Source: Stictocephala bisonia (Eukaryota > Arthropoda > Insecta > Hemiptera > Membracidae). Taken from it: a stretch of DNA of 64,000 nt. The DNA lies in contig JAQJVL010000256.1 in the NCBI GenBank assembly GCA_035578905.1, forward strand, positions 610,286 to 674,285. Reading direction: 5' to 3'. Shown here one piece after another: positions 54,384-64,000 of the stretch. A model generated the notes under the pieces. That model was given only the letters and a program-made list of their open reading frames with translations. It was not told where the DNA came from and searched no databases. Position 1 is the first letter of the stretch, and each line of letters starts with the position of its first letter. Both the position numbers and the translations under genes were made by a program.

Positions 54384-55244
54384 TTAACTTTTTAACTCGA
54401 TTCTAACCAATAAAACTAAAAATATAGTAGTAAGAAGATTTACATATATAAGCATGGTTCATGTACACTAATAAAAGTAAAATACTTTATAACTTTGTAA
54501 ATAATCTGTCATGACGTAACTTGGGTGGGTAGGAGAGCCAGTTACGGTTCAAATTGAGTAGACGAGTGAGATGTACGGTGGATGAGTGGGTGATCCTTTT
54601 AGGATGTGCATAATTTTGGTTACCAATGTTTAAAGTACATGTTTTTTTTCTGATTCTTAAAAACACTTAAGTTTATATCCTTTTATCAACGGTTAGAAAA
54701 TATTCCTGAGATGAAAAGGATGAACTATTATCTGTTCACTTGATTGTGTTTCTGTTTTACGGCTACCATATTTTTATGCTCATTATAATTAAAATGATTA
54801 TGGTTTCTAAGTCCTCATTAGATAAATTCACTAAATTGTGTGGTATACTGCATGTTTAAAATAGTATCATTCAATAATGGGGTGTTAAAAGCTTTATATT
54901 TTATTTTTATTTTAGCGTTTGTTGGTTAGCCTGACTCGTAAGTTTGTTTATCAAGGAGTTTAGTTTATCAAAGAGGATAGAAAAACTATATAGAGAAAAA
55001 TACATGTAACTATAACAAACAATACATGAAAGTGTTGCAGTTATAAAGTAACTGTATTTAGTCATTGGTTAGATTCAGTTTTGTTTCTTCGTTCAGGATC
55101 TAGAAACAAAAAGGAGAAGATAAGCTTTCATATCAGGAATGTTTCATGCAGAACGATCAACATTAGTATATGGCCAGAAAATAAACAAAATATATTTATC
55201 TCAGAAAATACCTGCCCATAATTACACACCATTATGTATGAACC
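54378..55244. other. Intron 2, no feature seen
   Basis: AT-rich. Confidence 0.35.
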
Positions 55245-55345
55245 CACCCAGTCCACCTGCCCTCCCATCTGCCCACCCAGACACGTACGGTGGTGATGGC
55301 CCACACACCCACCCAGACACGTACGGTGGTGATGGCTGTACTACA
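55245..55345. repeat. Minisatellite CACGTACGGTGGTGATGG (intron 2)
   Basis: Two near-identical units with CCCACCCAGA spacers; opposite orientation to the array at 44.19 kb. Confidence 0.75.
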
Positions 55346-55654
55346 GTTAGGTAAAATGGTAAAACTACCAGATGGGAATGTATTCTCATAAATAACATTT
55401 TGAAAATCCTCCAATTTCTTCCGAACTTAGATCAACTTATTCGAGTGGCTGGAGAAGAGCTTATATAAGTTTTGGCAAACAACGCACAACAGTAACAAGC
55501 CACTTCAAGAATAAATTCCTACAAGCTCTTATGTTCTACTACAAAACACTGTCCAGGTAAAATGTGCCAGGGAATTTAGGGCAGTACAATAGCTACAAAA
55601 GGTTTCATGTAGAGTGGGTAGGTGTCTATACAAACAAAGTACTGAGAAGGATGT

Positions 55655-56215
55655 TAAGAGTGTTCGGTTAAAAATTATTTTTGGTTTTTTTATTAACAGT
55701 GTTAGTCATCTTAAAATTAGTGAATTTCTCATGAGAAAAATGTTTTAAATATATCTATGGAGATATGGCTATATAAGTGGCTAATTTGTCCTGCCTAGGT
55801 ATATAATTTATTAAGATACCTTGCAGTATATTTTATTAACATTTTGAGTATATAGAGAGAAAAGTTACTAACTTATCTAGTATGAAGTAAAACAACATTT
55901 TTTTTTAGTGTAACCAATAATTTTTCTATAAATGACATCTGTTCAAGTTTTGAGTTGAAATTTGTAAAATGTTCCTTGGCTGAAAGAGTAGATTAATAAA
56001 TGCATACAAAATGCATTGCTATCGTTTACTTTAAATGAGGGAGTTATGTACTTTTGTACAATTTTCTGGGTGAGACAGGGAGGGGGCAATGAGGGAGAGA
56101 GAGAGAAGGGAAGACTTTGTATGAGTATTAGTGAGTCAGGCTCTTTGATACTCCTAGAGAAATCTAAAGTTGCGTAAAATCTAGAACTAAATTGCTTAGA
56201 GCGCTCAACTGGGCG
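55655..56215 (+). repeat. Family I repeat, uninterrupted copy
   Basis: Shows the empty site of the solo LTR at 27.21 kb: GAAAGAGTAGATTAATAAAT. Confidence 0.65.
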
Positions 56216-56585
56216 CCTGAATGATCACCTTTAAGAAGTAGGTGATGAAGTTTATGTATGGATTTTTAAGTGTTTCTAAATGCAATGAAAATAGAAATCA
56301 CATTATATTATAAACACATTTATAATTTAAATATTCCAAAGTAAATAAAGGCCTTATTCATTTTAATATGAAGAAGTCTACAACTCTGTCGGTTTCAAAA
56401 TGATGTACTCGAGTTTGAACCTCTATAAATCTAATATTAATTGAATTACTAAAACGTAAATACTAATTTTAAAGTAATTTCACTTTTCATCTTACCATAT
56501 AAGTTACAAATTAGTCATAAATATTTTTTATTGTGGTTAGAAGAAAAAAACTAATTTTGAAAAGTCATTACAAACGTTCACTCAC

Positions 56586-56792
56586 CAAACTCGAAGATGA
56601 AGCGGATGAGGTCCTGTTGCAAGTCAAAGGGTCGGTCAAAGCGGATGGCGAAGAAGAACGGCTGACCCCTCCGGAAGATGGGTGTTGCGGGTGTGTCTAC
56701 CACTAACTCGAACCGATCGGTGTTATGTGCTCGAGCGTTGTCTTTGGCGTACAGTTCCGTCAACTCGACGGTGATTGGGGGCTTCCCACTGC
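56586..56792 (-). CDS. Tg: Transglutaminase exon 2 (residues 44-112, start of beta-sandwich)
   Basis: Encodes SGKPPITVELTELYAKDNAR, then a His-Asn-Thr-Asp-Arg-Phe-Glu-Leu-Val stretch and RRGQPFFFAIRFDRP. This is the usual opening of the transglutaminase N-terminal domain: a first strand, the N..HHT-like stretch and the RRGQPF motif. The acceptor is CCTACAG (AG at 56794-56793) and the donor GTTTG|GTGAGT. It enters needing one base from exon 1 and leaves with one base, so the codon for Gly113 is split. The domain packs against the catalytic core and carries no catalytic residues. Confidence 0.93.
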
Positions 56793-56837
56793 CTGTAGGA
56801 GGAAAGGAAATAAATTATACAATAGGGCTAAGTGACC

Positions 56838-58235
56838 TGCATGTTATATTTAGGACATTAGGGGTTCCAGCAGCATAGTGGAATCGTTTCACCGCTGAGC
56901 TGCCTTACTTCACGGACGTGACTAACTTCCGCCTTCTAGTGTTAAACTTACGCAACAATGTTTAGTTGAAGAAATGTCTGTAATTAACTGTAAACCTTCG
57001 TTTCATTGATATTTACTGTTTACACTATCATTTATTGTGTAATTGTTATTATTAATTGCCATCTGAATGCTAAATAATGATTTAATTTGAATGTTCTAAC
57101 CTTGATTCGTTGGTGGTAATTGAAAACCAACCAATGGTCACTGCTGCTAATGACGTAGTGGCCGGGGCTTGCTATTGCACCGCATGAGTTTTTCGTCATC
57201 CTATTGCCAAGTAAATTTTTAAATGAGATTACACATTGGGCGCTGAGTATTTTTCTATCTCACTTCCACCACTCAGTCAATCTCATTCGCACAAGTTCAG
57301 TAGGTCGTTTTTTAAGCGATCTATATATAGTAAGATTTATACTACTATAAATCTTACTATGATTTCACAATAACTCTTGTGCCAACTTCAACAATACGGT
57401 TGAGCAATATTCCTGTTATTACTAAAAGCTTACACTCTTAATGGATTATAAAACTAAATCAATGTATTCAATCTACAATCTCTTTTTATCAATTTTCATA
57501 TTGAACAAAAAATTCTAGTACAAAAAATTTCAGATAACACGTCAAATATGTTCATCTCTTCAATATGGTATGGTCTTCATGTAGGCCTGTGGGACCGATT
57601 ATATCCATTCGATCAAATATGATCAACGCAGGATGATTTATTCTATGACTAGGCTGATATAGGGACAAGGCAGCCTTAAAACTCCAACATCATAACTTGA
57701 AATAAACTAGCCAACACTACAGATATGGTACTTAGATTGTGACGTACTGAAAGCACCAGTGTGGGAGAGTTGCACTGAGTGGTGGAAATGAAATAAAGAA
57801 ATAATGTTCCCCCACAGTGTAATTCCATTTAACAATTGTCATGGCAACTAGTAACCTGGTAGGTCACATGCTGGAAATGCAGAAGCAAGCCCCACCCACT
57901 ATGTCATTAGTAGCAGTGACCATTGGTTGGTTTTATTAACACTATTAAATCTAACTTATAACGGCTAAATTTAATCTTTATTTAGTAGGATATTTAAAAA
58001 TTATTACTAACAATAAAACAATGGATAATAATCTAAACAGCAAACAGCAATTAAACATACTTGTACAGTTCATTATAGTTTTTTTTTTTTTTTTACAAAA
58101 CACTGTGCCAGAAGTTGAACACATGAATATGGAAGTAGTCAAGCCCTTGTTGTGCGGCGGCTTAGTGGTGAAACGATTTCCCTCCGCTGCTGAACCCTCT
58201 TTATGCGCTAAATATAATTTGCATGACACCTTCTG
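56838..58235. repeat. Family K foldback, nested inverted repeats (1.4 kb)
   Basis: Outer arms pair (AATCGTTTCACCGCTGAGCT at the left with its relative at 58150-58190). Inner arms at 57115-57215 and 57880-57945 pair over ACCAACCAATGGTCACTGCT. A 15-bp perfect hairpin is at 57327-57360. It lies in intron 1. A partial copy is at 36.3 kb. Confidence 0.75.
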
Positions 58236-59031
58236 TCCGTTTAAATTATAGTCAGTGTAGAAACGTCATCAAACAGTACCTAAGGAAACAATGACGCACT
58301 AACTTATCCCACAGTTATAAATATAAAGAGCGTATCTAATGAAACTAAAGATGTGAATGACAATTACTAAAATAACCGGTTTTTTATGAATATATAATAT
58401 TTTTGGATTACTTTCTGAAGCTATTTTTACTAAAAACATAAAGTATGAACAGTGTAAACATTGACAAAATTATGAAATATAGAGTATTTGATCTTACGTT
58501 ATTTGTATTTTGATTTTGTTTATTTATGATATTTATTTATATTTGATATTATTTACCTGTAATATAAAAATCTTAGAATTGTGTGTATTAACCTTTACTA
58601 TGTATAATGATTGTGTATTAACCTTTTAGACCTTATTGGTTTCAAAATCTACATAAGGGCACTATAATGCTAATGATATTTTTTTGCTTTTTTTTATTTA
58701 ACCTCATCAGATACTAAACAATGAAATTTTGCTCTGCTCCTTGAATGAATTTATTAATTTATTTTTGACCTAGATTGCAAAATGGGATCAAAAAAATGTA
58801 TATTGGCTACTGGCAATGTACTATAACTAAACATTCATTTTTACAATTTTTCCTTGACAGTACAACATAAAAACCAAAAAACACATCTATAAGAAACAAA
58901 AAGAAAATGTTAAAAAGTTTGACTATTTTTTTCTTATTTTGTTATCTTGGTGCGGCCGCCTAGAGTGAAGCAGAGAATACAAATTGCCATGAGATTGAGA
59001 AAGAAAGTAACCGGCGAACAAATGTATTGGA
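58236..59031. other. Intron 1, no feature seen
   Basis: AT-rich. Confidence 0.35.
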
Positions 59032-59444
59032 TTTTAAGTCTGCAGAACCAACCGGCAATGTTGGTTTTAATCCCATAAGAACAGTTTGTGAATCGATATT
59101 TTTTCGTTATTTGTTGACCAACAGTTGTGTATGAGGTGTAATTTTAAACGTTATCATATTGCGCATTCAGTTTGCTTTTGATAATTTGAATACATACGCC
59201 TAGTTTTAAAAAATAGCTGAAAATAAAAACTCAAACTAAATATTTTTTCCTGTAAAACTAATTAAGAATTTACAAAGCAAATCAAACGCACAATTTCGTA
59301 CTTGTTAAAATGCAATTTGTTTGGAAAAGATCCATTCACAAATAACTGTTTCATTTGGATACGCGTGATCGTATGTACGGTTAAAAAATAACATTGTTCA
59401 TATGGGATTAAAACATGGCTGATAGCCTCTGCAGACTCTTAAGA
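59032..59444. mobile_element. TTAA-flanked MITE (copy 3)
   Basis: The left TTAAGTCTGCAGAACCAACC and right AGCCTCTGCAGACTCTTAA ends are inverted; the inside matches the copy at 1.28 kb. Confidence 0.75.
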
Positions 59445-59728
59445 GAGGGATACATGGCAGAAATTCACAACCAGCGTTGCATATCGGCAGCCGCGCTAAG
59501 CTCGTTTCGTCTACCACAGGAAGTTTAACAATTTCCATCACTTTTCACTTCTTATAGATGTGTAATCATTGTGGAAACCGACAAGAAACTTCTAATTGGC
59601 ACCATATTTGTGATTCTCACTGGCCCAAAAATTAACTCGAAACTTCATCTCATCTAAGTACAAACATAGTTGAGCATTATGTGAAAGTAGGGTTCACTTC
59701 GTTAAACTAAACACAAACTACTACGAAC

Positions 59729-59858
59729 TTTCAGTCGTATTGGGGTTGTCTTGTGCTCTCCTACGCTCGTAGTCCGCAGCGAACCTGGACAGCATGTTGC
59801 GCTGGTAGTTCCTCACATCCCCACTGGACCGAGGGTTGCGTCCGGGCAGTGACGTCAT
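59729..59858 (-). CDS. Tg: Transglutaminase exon 1 (residues 1-43, N-terminal tail)
   Basis: First recognised coding exon. It starts MTSLPGRNPRSS and is rich in Arg, Asn and Ser with no hydrophobic signal peptide, as expected for a transglutaminase that leaves the cell without the classical route. It lacks the Met-Gly start needed for N-myristoylation, which the Drosophila A form has. The acceptor is GGCAG at 59871-59870. The donor chosen is GAAA|GTTCGT (GT at 59728-59727), because it restores the phase of exon 2 and precedes an in-frame TAG at 59723-59721. This donor is weak; GAGC|GTAGGA about 35 nt earlier also keeps phase. The stretch between acceptor and ATG has no in-frame stop, so a longer N-terminus from another upstream exon cannot be excluded. 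Confidence 0.75.
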
Positions 59859-59865
59859 CTTGCAT
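59761..59865 (-). other. Upstream ORF overlapping the Tg start codon
   Basis: An ATG lies 7 nt before the main ATG, in another frame, and opens 34 codons ending at TAG (59763-59761), deep inside exon 1. Its context is poor (T at -3), whereas the main ATG has A at -3. If this acceptor is used, every scanning ribosome meets the overlapping uORF first, so it could dampen translation. That effect is inference. Confidence 0.5.
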
Positions 59866-60147
59866 GTACCTGCCAAAACCAACTGTGTACTAACATTATA
59901 GTATTTTCTCTCTTATTCTACAATAGAATTAACTAAAGAAGAATGCTGAATAAATAATGAAATTTCTGATTACTGGTTAATAGCTAGTTTTTTAATTAGC
60001 ATAATGTGTGTTGGTACAAATACAGTACAAGTAAACGTCACACAACACAAATGTATTAGAATATAAGCACAAAATGCACAAATATATACAATACAAGCAC
60101 AAAATGCATAATTATTATGATGATCGATTTCGGTGAACCACACTCAC

Positions 60148-60180
60148 CTTCCCCAGACCAGAGGGATCCACAAAAGAATG
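60148..60180 (-). other. Candidate 5' leader exon of Tg (non-coding)
   Basis: The expected start site lies about 30 nt below the TATA box, near 60180. The segment ends at the strong donor GAAG|GTGAGT (GT at 60147-60146). It has no ATG. Splicing to the acceptor at 59870 removes a 278-bp intron and gives a leader of about 45 nt before the main ATG. A diverged copy of this area lies at 51.6 kb in intron 3. The exact start is inferred. Confidence 0.5.
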
Positions 60181-60202
60181 GAAAACGGTGTTCAACAACT
60201 CA

Positions 60203-60258
60203 ATTTATAGGCCTATGATCACGTGACCCCATTGGCTGGAATCGTAAAAATGGCGGCT
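60203..60258 (-). promoter_or_regulatory. Candidate core promoter: YY1-like site, CCAAT box, E-box, TATA box
   Basis: Read on the minus strand the elements come in textbook order: a GCCGCCATTTT YY1/Pho-like site (about 60248-60258), CCAAT (60231-60235), a CACGTG E-box (60220-60225) and TATAAATT (60202-60209). They lie just upstream of a short segment ending in a consensus splice donor and about 345 bp upstream of the Tg start codon. The order, spacing and position are the evidence; there is no transcript support. Any single motif could arise by chance, the combination less so. Confidence 0.6.
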
Positions 60259-60319
60259 GCTGTAATATTATTGGTGTAAACTTATATTTTTTTATATATA
60301 AATTTAAGTTAATTTAGGC

Positions 60320-60360
60320 CACTTGAGAACGAAGGGGTTTCATAACAATCGAAACGTCAT
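60320..60360 (+). other. Hammerhead-like core motif, diverged
   Basis: CTTGAGAACGAAGGGG, then CAATCGAAACGTCA; compare CTTGAAAAAG..AATCGAAACGTCG at 31774. The stem is degraded. Confidence 0.35.
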
Positions 60361-60479
60361 ATAATTACAAAAAAATGTTGACTCGTAGGAAAGACGAGCC
60401 AACTCTAAGAATAATCATACATTTTTCACTTGTATCCTAATGAATTTGTGCTATGTGATGCGTTCACTTTTATTTTATA

Positions 60480-61165
60480 CTTTCAATCCTCTTAATACCA
60501 TCGGAGTGGCCACACATTGATTAACATCAGTATATGCACTACTAGAGAGCTATCTGGTGTCTGTGTTGGTCAGGATTTGGATGTTGTGAAGACTAGAGAA
60601 AATTAGGAGTGTCGTTTAACCGAAAATCATACCATAAATACAAAGTTCAAGTTCATTACTAGTCAGTAATCATCATTAAAACGTCGACCGAAGAGATATG
60701 GGCGAATATGAGGATCGAATGAGTGTGATGTGAATGAACGAGTATAGCCATTGTTACTAAGATCGACTTTTCCTAAAAAATAACAATTTATTATTTTACC
60801 AATACCCACAGCAACTAAGGGATTAATAGCTTTACGTGGAATTCGAACCACGTAGTGTTGGTTTGGTTTTAAAGTAACTGACAAGCTTGATAATCTCTTC
60901 CATAAAAAACATCCAGACCCTGACTACCACCCAATATATACACCCCAGGCTTCTCTAAAGTGTCCACTTCGATGGAAACCATTGAGCGGACGCTAGAAGT
61001 TCCACTATACGTAAGCTGTATGTTTCACAGAGTACAGAATACTGTGTGTAAGTCACTAAGTTTCCATGGCTATTAGGTTATTGGTAAATGGTGCATATTC
61101 TGAACTTACTTAGTAACAAAGCCTACAGTCACTCATTGATTCACAACACATATTTACCCGTATAC
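60480..61165. repeat. Cluster of SINE-like family A fragments
   Basis: A plus-strand fragment (60480-60640), a longer minus-strand copy (60660-61000: GGAATTCGAACCACGTAGTG, CATTGAGCGGACGC) and a plus-strand 3' part (61010-61165). Confidence 0.7.
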
Positions 61166-61899
61166 CTACGACGTCTAAACCAGATGGTTAACAGTCGTAG
61201 TACGTAAATTTATCCGCTACAACGACAATTCGGTTAACCTCAACGTATCGATGTTTTCATTGATAAAACCACACGTGTGAACGATCTCCCCACTTCCCCC
61301 ACGTGTACGCTAGTTGTGGTTCTCCTTTTCCTCTGTACAGTTCCGTAACATTTAAATTCCGTTCTATAAATATGGCATAGTAACCTAATTACTTTTTAAT
61401 ATATGATTGTAATAACTCAGACCAAGTAAACTATCTAAAGTATTTACATTCAAGTTTCAAAATCTAATAAATAAATAGAATATTATATTTTATGACTTTA
61501 GATTTGGGCAATATAACAATTATCAAGAAACAAATTTTCTAACAATGATATGTTTTTACAGATAAAAAAAAAATAATTTTTTTACTTTAAAAGTATAAGT
61601 CTTATTTATGTCAGCAAGCATGGAACTTAGACTATTGAAACTTAATATAATGATTTAAACGATTTCTTTTTAGAAATACAAGTTATATATGGTCAAAGAA
61701 AATAACTAATTGATTTAATAGTATTATGCCTAAATTAATTTTTGACATTAACTAAATATATTAAATAAATTTTACTTTGTCATATAAATTGAGACCTGAC
61801 CTTAATATCCATCTAATAAAACGTTTATATTTTTTTCTTGATCATAATATGTCTTAGAATAATGTGGATTATATGATGAATAAACCGAATAAATATATT
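61166..61899. other. Upstream intergenic, no feature seen
   Basis: AT-rich with one GC-richer stretch (61180-61360); nothing recognised. Confidence 0.35.
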
Positions 61900-62270
61900 T
61901 AATATCTTAAGAGATTAAAATACAATATTAGTGAATATGTAGTATTACAAATGTACTATTCACATTACATAGTGTATTGAGATATGGAATTATATCATGG
62001 GGTCAGTAATTGAATTCAATCAAATAATTTAAATCTAAAAAGAGTTATTCGACTAATTTTTGGAGTACCTTCCACAGCTCCATACCGACCTATATAAAAG
62101 AAAATAAATTTTATGACTTTCCCTTCACTATTTATGTATTAAATTTTGATATTCTCAAAATACAGTTTTCATAAGTTTCCTAAAAATAAAAATACCCATA
62201 AGTATGAAATAAGAAATTCAAACTAACTGGAATTCATCAGTATAAATATTGAACAATAAAAATTATGAAT
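61900..62270 (+). pseudogene. Non-LTR retrotransposon RT C-terminal relic
   Basis: Reads LKRLKYNISEYVVLQMYYSH, a one-base shift, VLRYGIISWG, then KRVIRLIFGVPSTAPYRPIY and KKINFMTFPSLFMY, followed by KYSFHKFPKNKNTHKYEIRN. This is the end of a Jockey/CR1-type RT (the YGIISWG, QKRAIR and PS.Y.Y motifs). At least six in-frame stops and the frameshift show long decay. Confidence 0.75.
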
Positions 62271-64000
62271 TTATGGTTATTAAATTTTATATTACATTTT
62301 GTGATCAAGTAAGAAATCTACAGATGAAATAATTTTAAAAATTGTATAAAATACTTTATTACAAATATATTTATTAGGATGATAAGACTTCTTTAAAATT
62401 CAATTTTAATTTTATAACATTGCATTGACTCATCTGAGGTTTTACACAATAAAGATTATTATTTAGCTATAATAAGACAATCTAATTATCTATGAGTAAT
62501 CCAATCAAACATAACCTAACCAACTTAACGTTAAATGCTAGGTTACTGATACATCGAACGACCCAAAAATGTTCCAAAAGGTTTTCAGAATAAAATAATG
62601 AGTGAAAGATATTGAATTTGAATTCATTTCTCCGTCGTTATCAAACATGTAATTATTTTTGATAAATCTTTTAATTTGATCCCAAAATAATCGCTTTTAA
62701 GTGACGGTTTAATGACCTCCTTGATAATAAAAGATAATACAAACACTGGGTTAACATAAGAAAAAACGCCTTAGTCAGATAAATGTGTCAAAGTTGGCTT
62801 ACATTAGCGGATAGAGTCACTACCAAATATTCCAGATCTTATAAATCTTTCAAAATTACCTCAGCATATTCGAAAATGTGTCATTCTTATACATTACTGT
62901 CAGTTTGAAATTATGTGTTAGTAGTAAATTTTATCTTTGAAACCACGAACACTACTTTTATAGTAAATATTTCTCTCCGGTCTCGCCTCTTTTATTTTAA
63001 CTTGGAATATAATCCTCTCTTAAAATTAAGCAGATTTCATAAACGTTCTACCATTTTTCCAATGGTCCCCTTAACTTTGATTTTTAACTAATATTTTAGT
63101 TCTTTGAGCTCGACTTTAATATTGCTTTCTCGTATGATTTCCCGTACAATTAACTGAGAAATCGAATTCTTTAAACTGATCGTTAACATTTTGAATTTAA
63201 AGAATGATCCTCTTGAACTGTCAAGTTTAGTCTAATTTCTATTTTTAAACCCGACTCTCAGAATATTTTTTAAAATGCCTGTAATCCCAACAACTTAACA
63301 ATGTTTTATTTCATATATTCTCACCTCATGACGTTTTATTTTAGAGCTGTCACAATAAAATCCTGTGCTGAGAAGAATTGTTTTAATTTTTATCATTAAG
63401 TTACTTAAAGTGTTTTATTAAGTGTTCGTAAAAAATGCCAAACATGTAATTATTTTACCATTTTACGTTTTCTGGTTCATTTTCGTTCTGATTATTATTA
63501 CTTAATATTTAAAGCAACCCTTTGTAGACTAATAAATGAACACTTTGTATTTTTACATAAATTATATCGAATAAATAAAAAAATCAATAATACGTTGAAA
63601 AAACGAAAATGTGCAAATTTGATATTGATACATTAGCAATTATTTCCATACAAATGTTGTCCGAGCTATAAAAATAAATATACATTTTCCTCTTAATATC
63701 TAGTAGAAATAGTTCTACTAGCTATTTGATACAAATTGACGTTTGTTCACAGCTAAATCAAAAACATATTTTTATAGTTGTTTACTAACGAATTTCAATC
63801 CAACAGTGCGTTTGGAAAATAATATAATGTATTAGACACATTTCACACATTTTAGCAATCTTCAGCTTCCCAGTCCAAGGGTATTTTTTGACTTGTAAAT
63901 ATCCTATACACATGTTATAGATATTTTCTTACAAACATATATAAGTCTCAACAATTGCATAAGAGTACAATAATATCTCACCGTTTTCATAATGTATTGC
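62271..64000. other. Right window edge, no feature seen
   Basis: Very AT-rich; no gene, RNA or repeat recognised on either strand. Confidence 0.4.

Overview
The window is insect nuclear DNA: AT-rich, intron-dominated and packed with decayed transposable elements. TTAGG-type tracts, Helitrons, tRNA-headed SINEs and a hAT MITE fit an insect with a large repeat-rich genome. A hemipteran is my guess but is not proven by the sequence.

I can support one host protein gene. It is a transglutaminase (arthropod Tg/annulin family) that fills nearly the whole window on the minus strand. I assembled 14 coding exons by hand from splice sites, from 59858 (ATG) down to 5415 (TGA). All 13 junctions have GT..AG ends, the phases match at every junction, and the sum is 2265 nt = 754 codons plus stop, a normal family length. 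Order in the protein: N-terminal beta-sandwich (exons 2-4), Cys-His-Asp catalytic core (exons 5-9; Cys about 328 in exon 6, His about 391 and Asp about 414 in exon 7), then two beta-barrels (exons 10-14). A CCAAT box, CACGTG E-box and TATA box at 60203-60258, followed by a short leader exon with a consensus donor at 60148, make a good candidate promoter. A candidate poly(A) signal lies at 5060-5065.

Everything else is repeats, mostly in introns. 1-5.4 kb (downstream of the gene): an AP-1-like minisatellite, a TTAA-flanked MITE and SINEs. Intron 13 (5.6-13.4 kb): a Helitron, a LINE relic and a 2-kb 33-bp minisatellite. Intron 12: a Helitron, a Penelope-like endonuclease relic and a TTAGG-bearing foldback. 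Introns 9-11: simple repeats, a 60/120-bp minisatellite and a hAT MITE. Intron 8 (15 kb): a solo LTR with 4-bp target duplication, a complete non-autonomous Helitron with a 534-codon fused ORF, foldbacks and many SINEs. Introns 1-7: foldbacks, SINEs and a G-family repeat in opposite orientation to a copy in intron 8, so that inverted repeats flank exons 5-8. 60.3-64 kb (upstream of the gene): SINE and LINE relics only.

The most novel pattern is a set of non-coding elements with long inverted arms, a 32-37-bp one-sided tail and 9-12-bp flanking direct repeats (31.5, 48.1 and 52.0 kb). The arms of at least two carry a CTGANGA/hairpin/GAAACGTC core resembling a hammerhead ribozyme, and related cores occur at 17.0, 24.8 and 60.3 kb. 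All element families were recognised by eye, so outer boundaries are approximate unless a terminus or target duplication is described.
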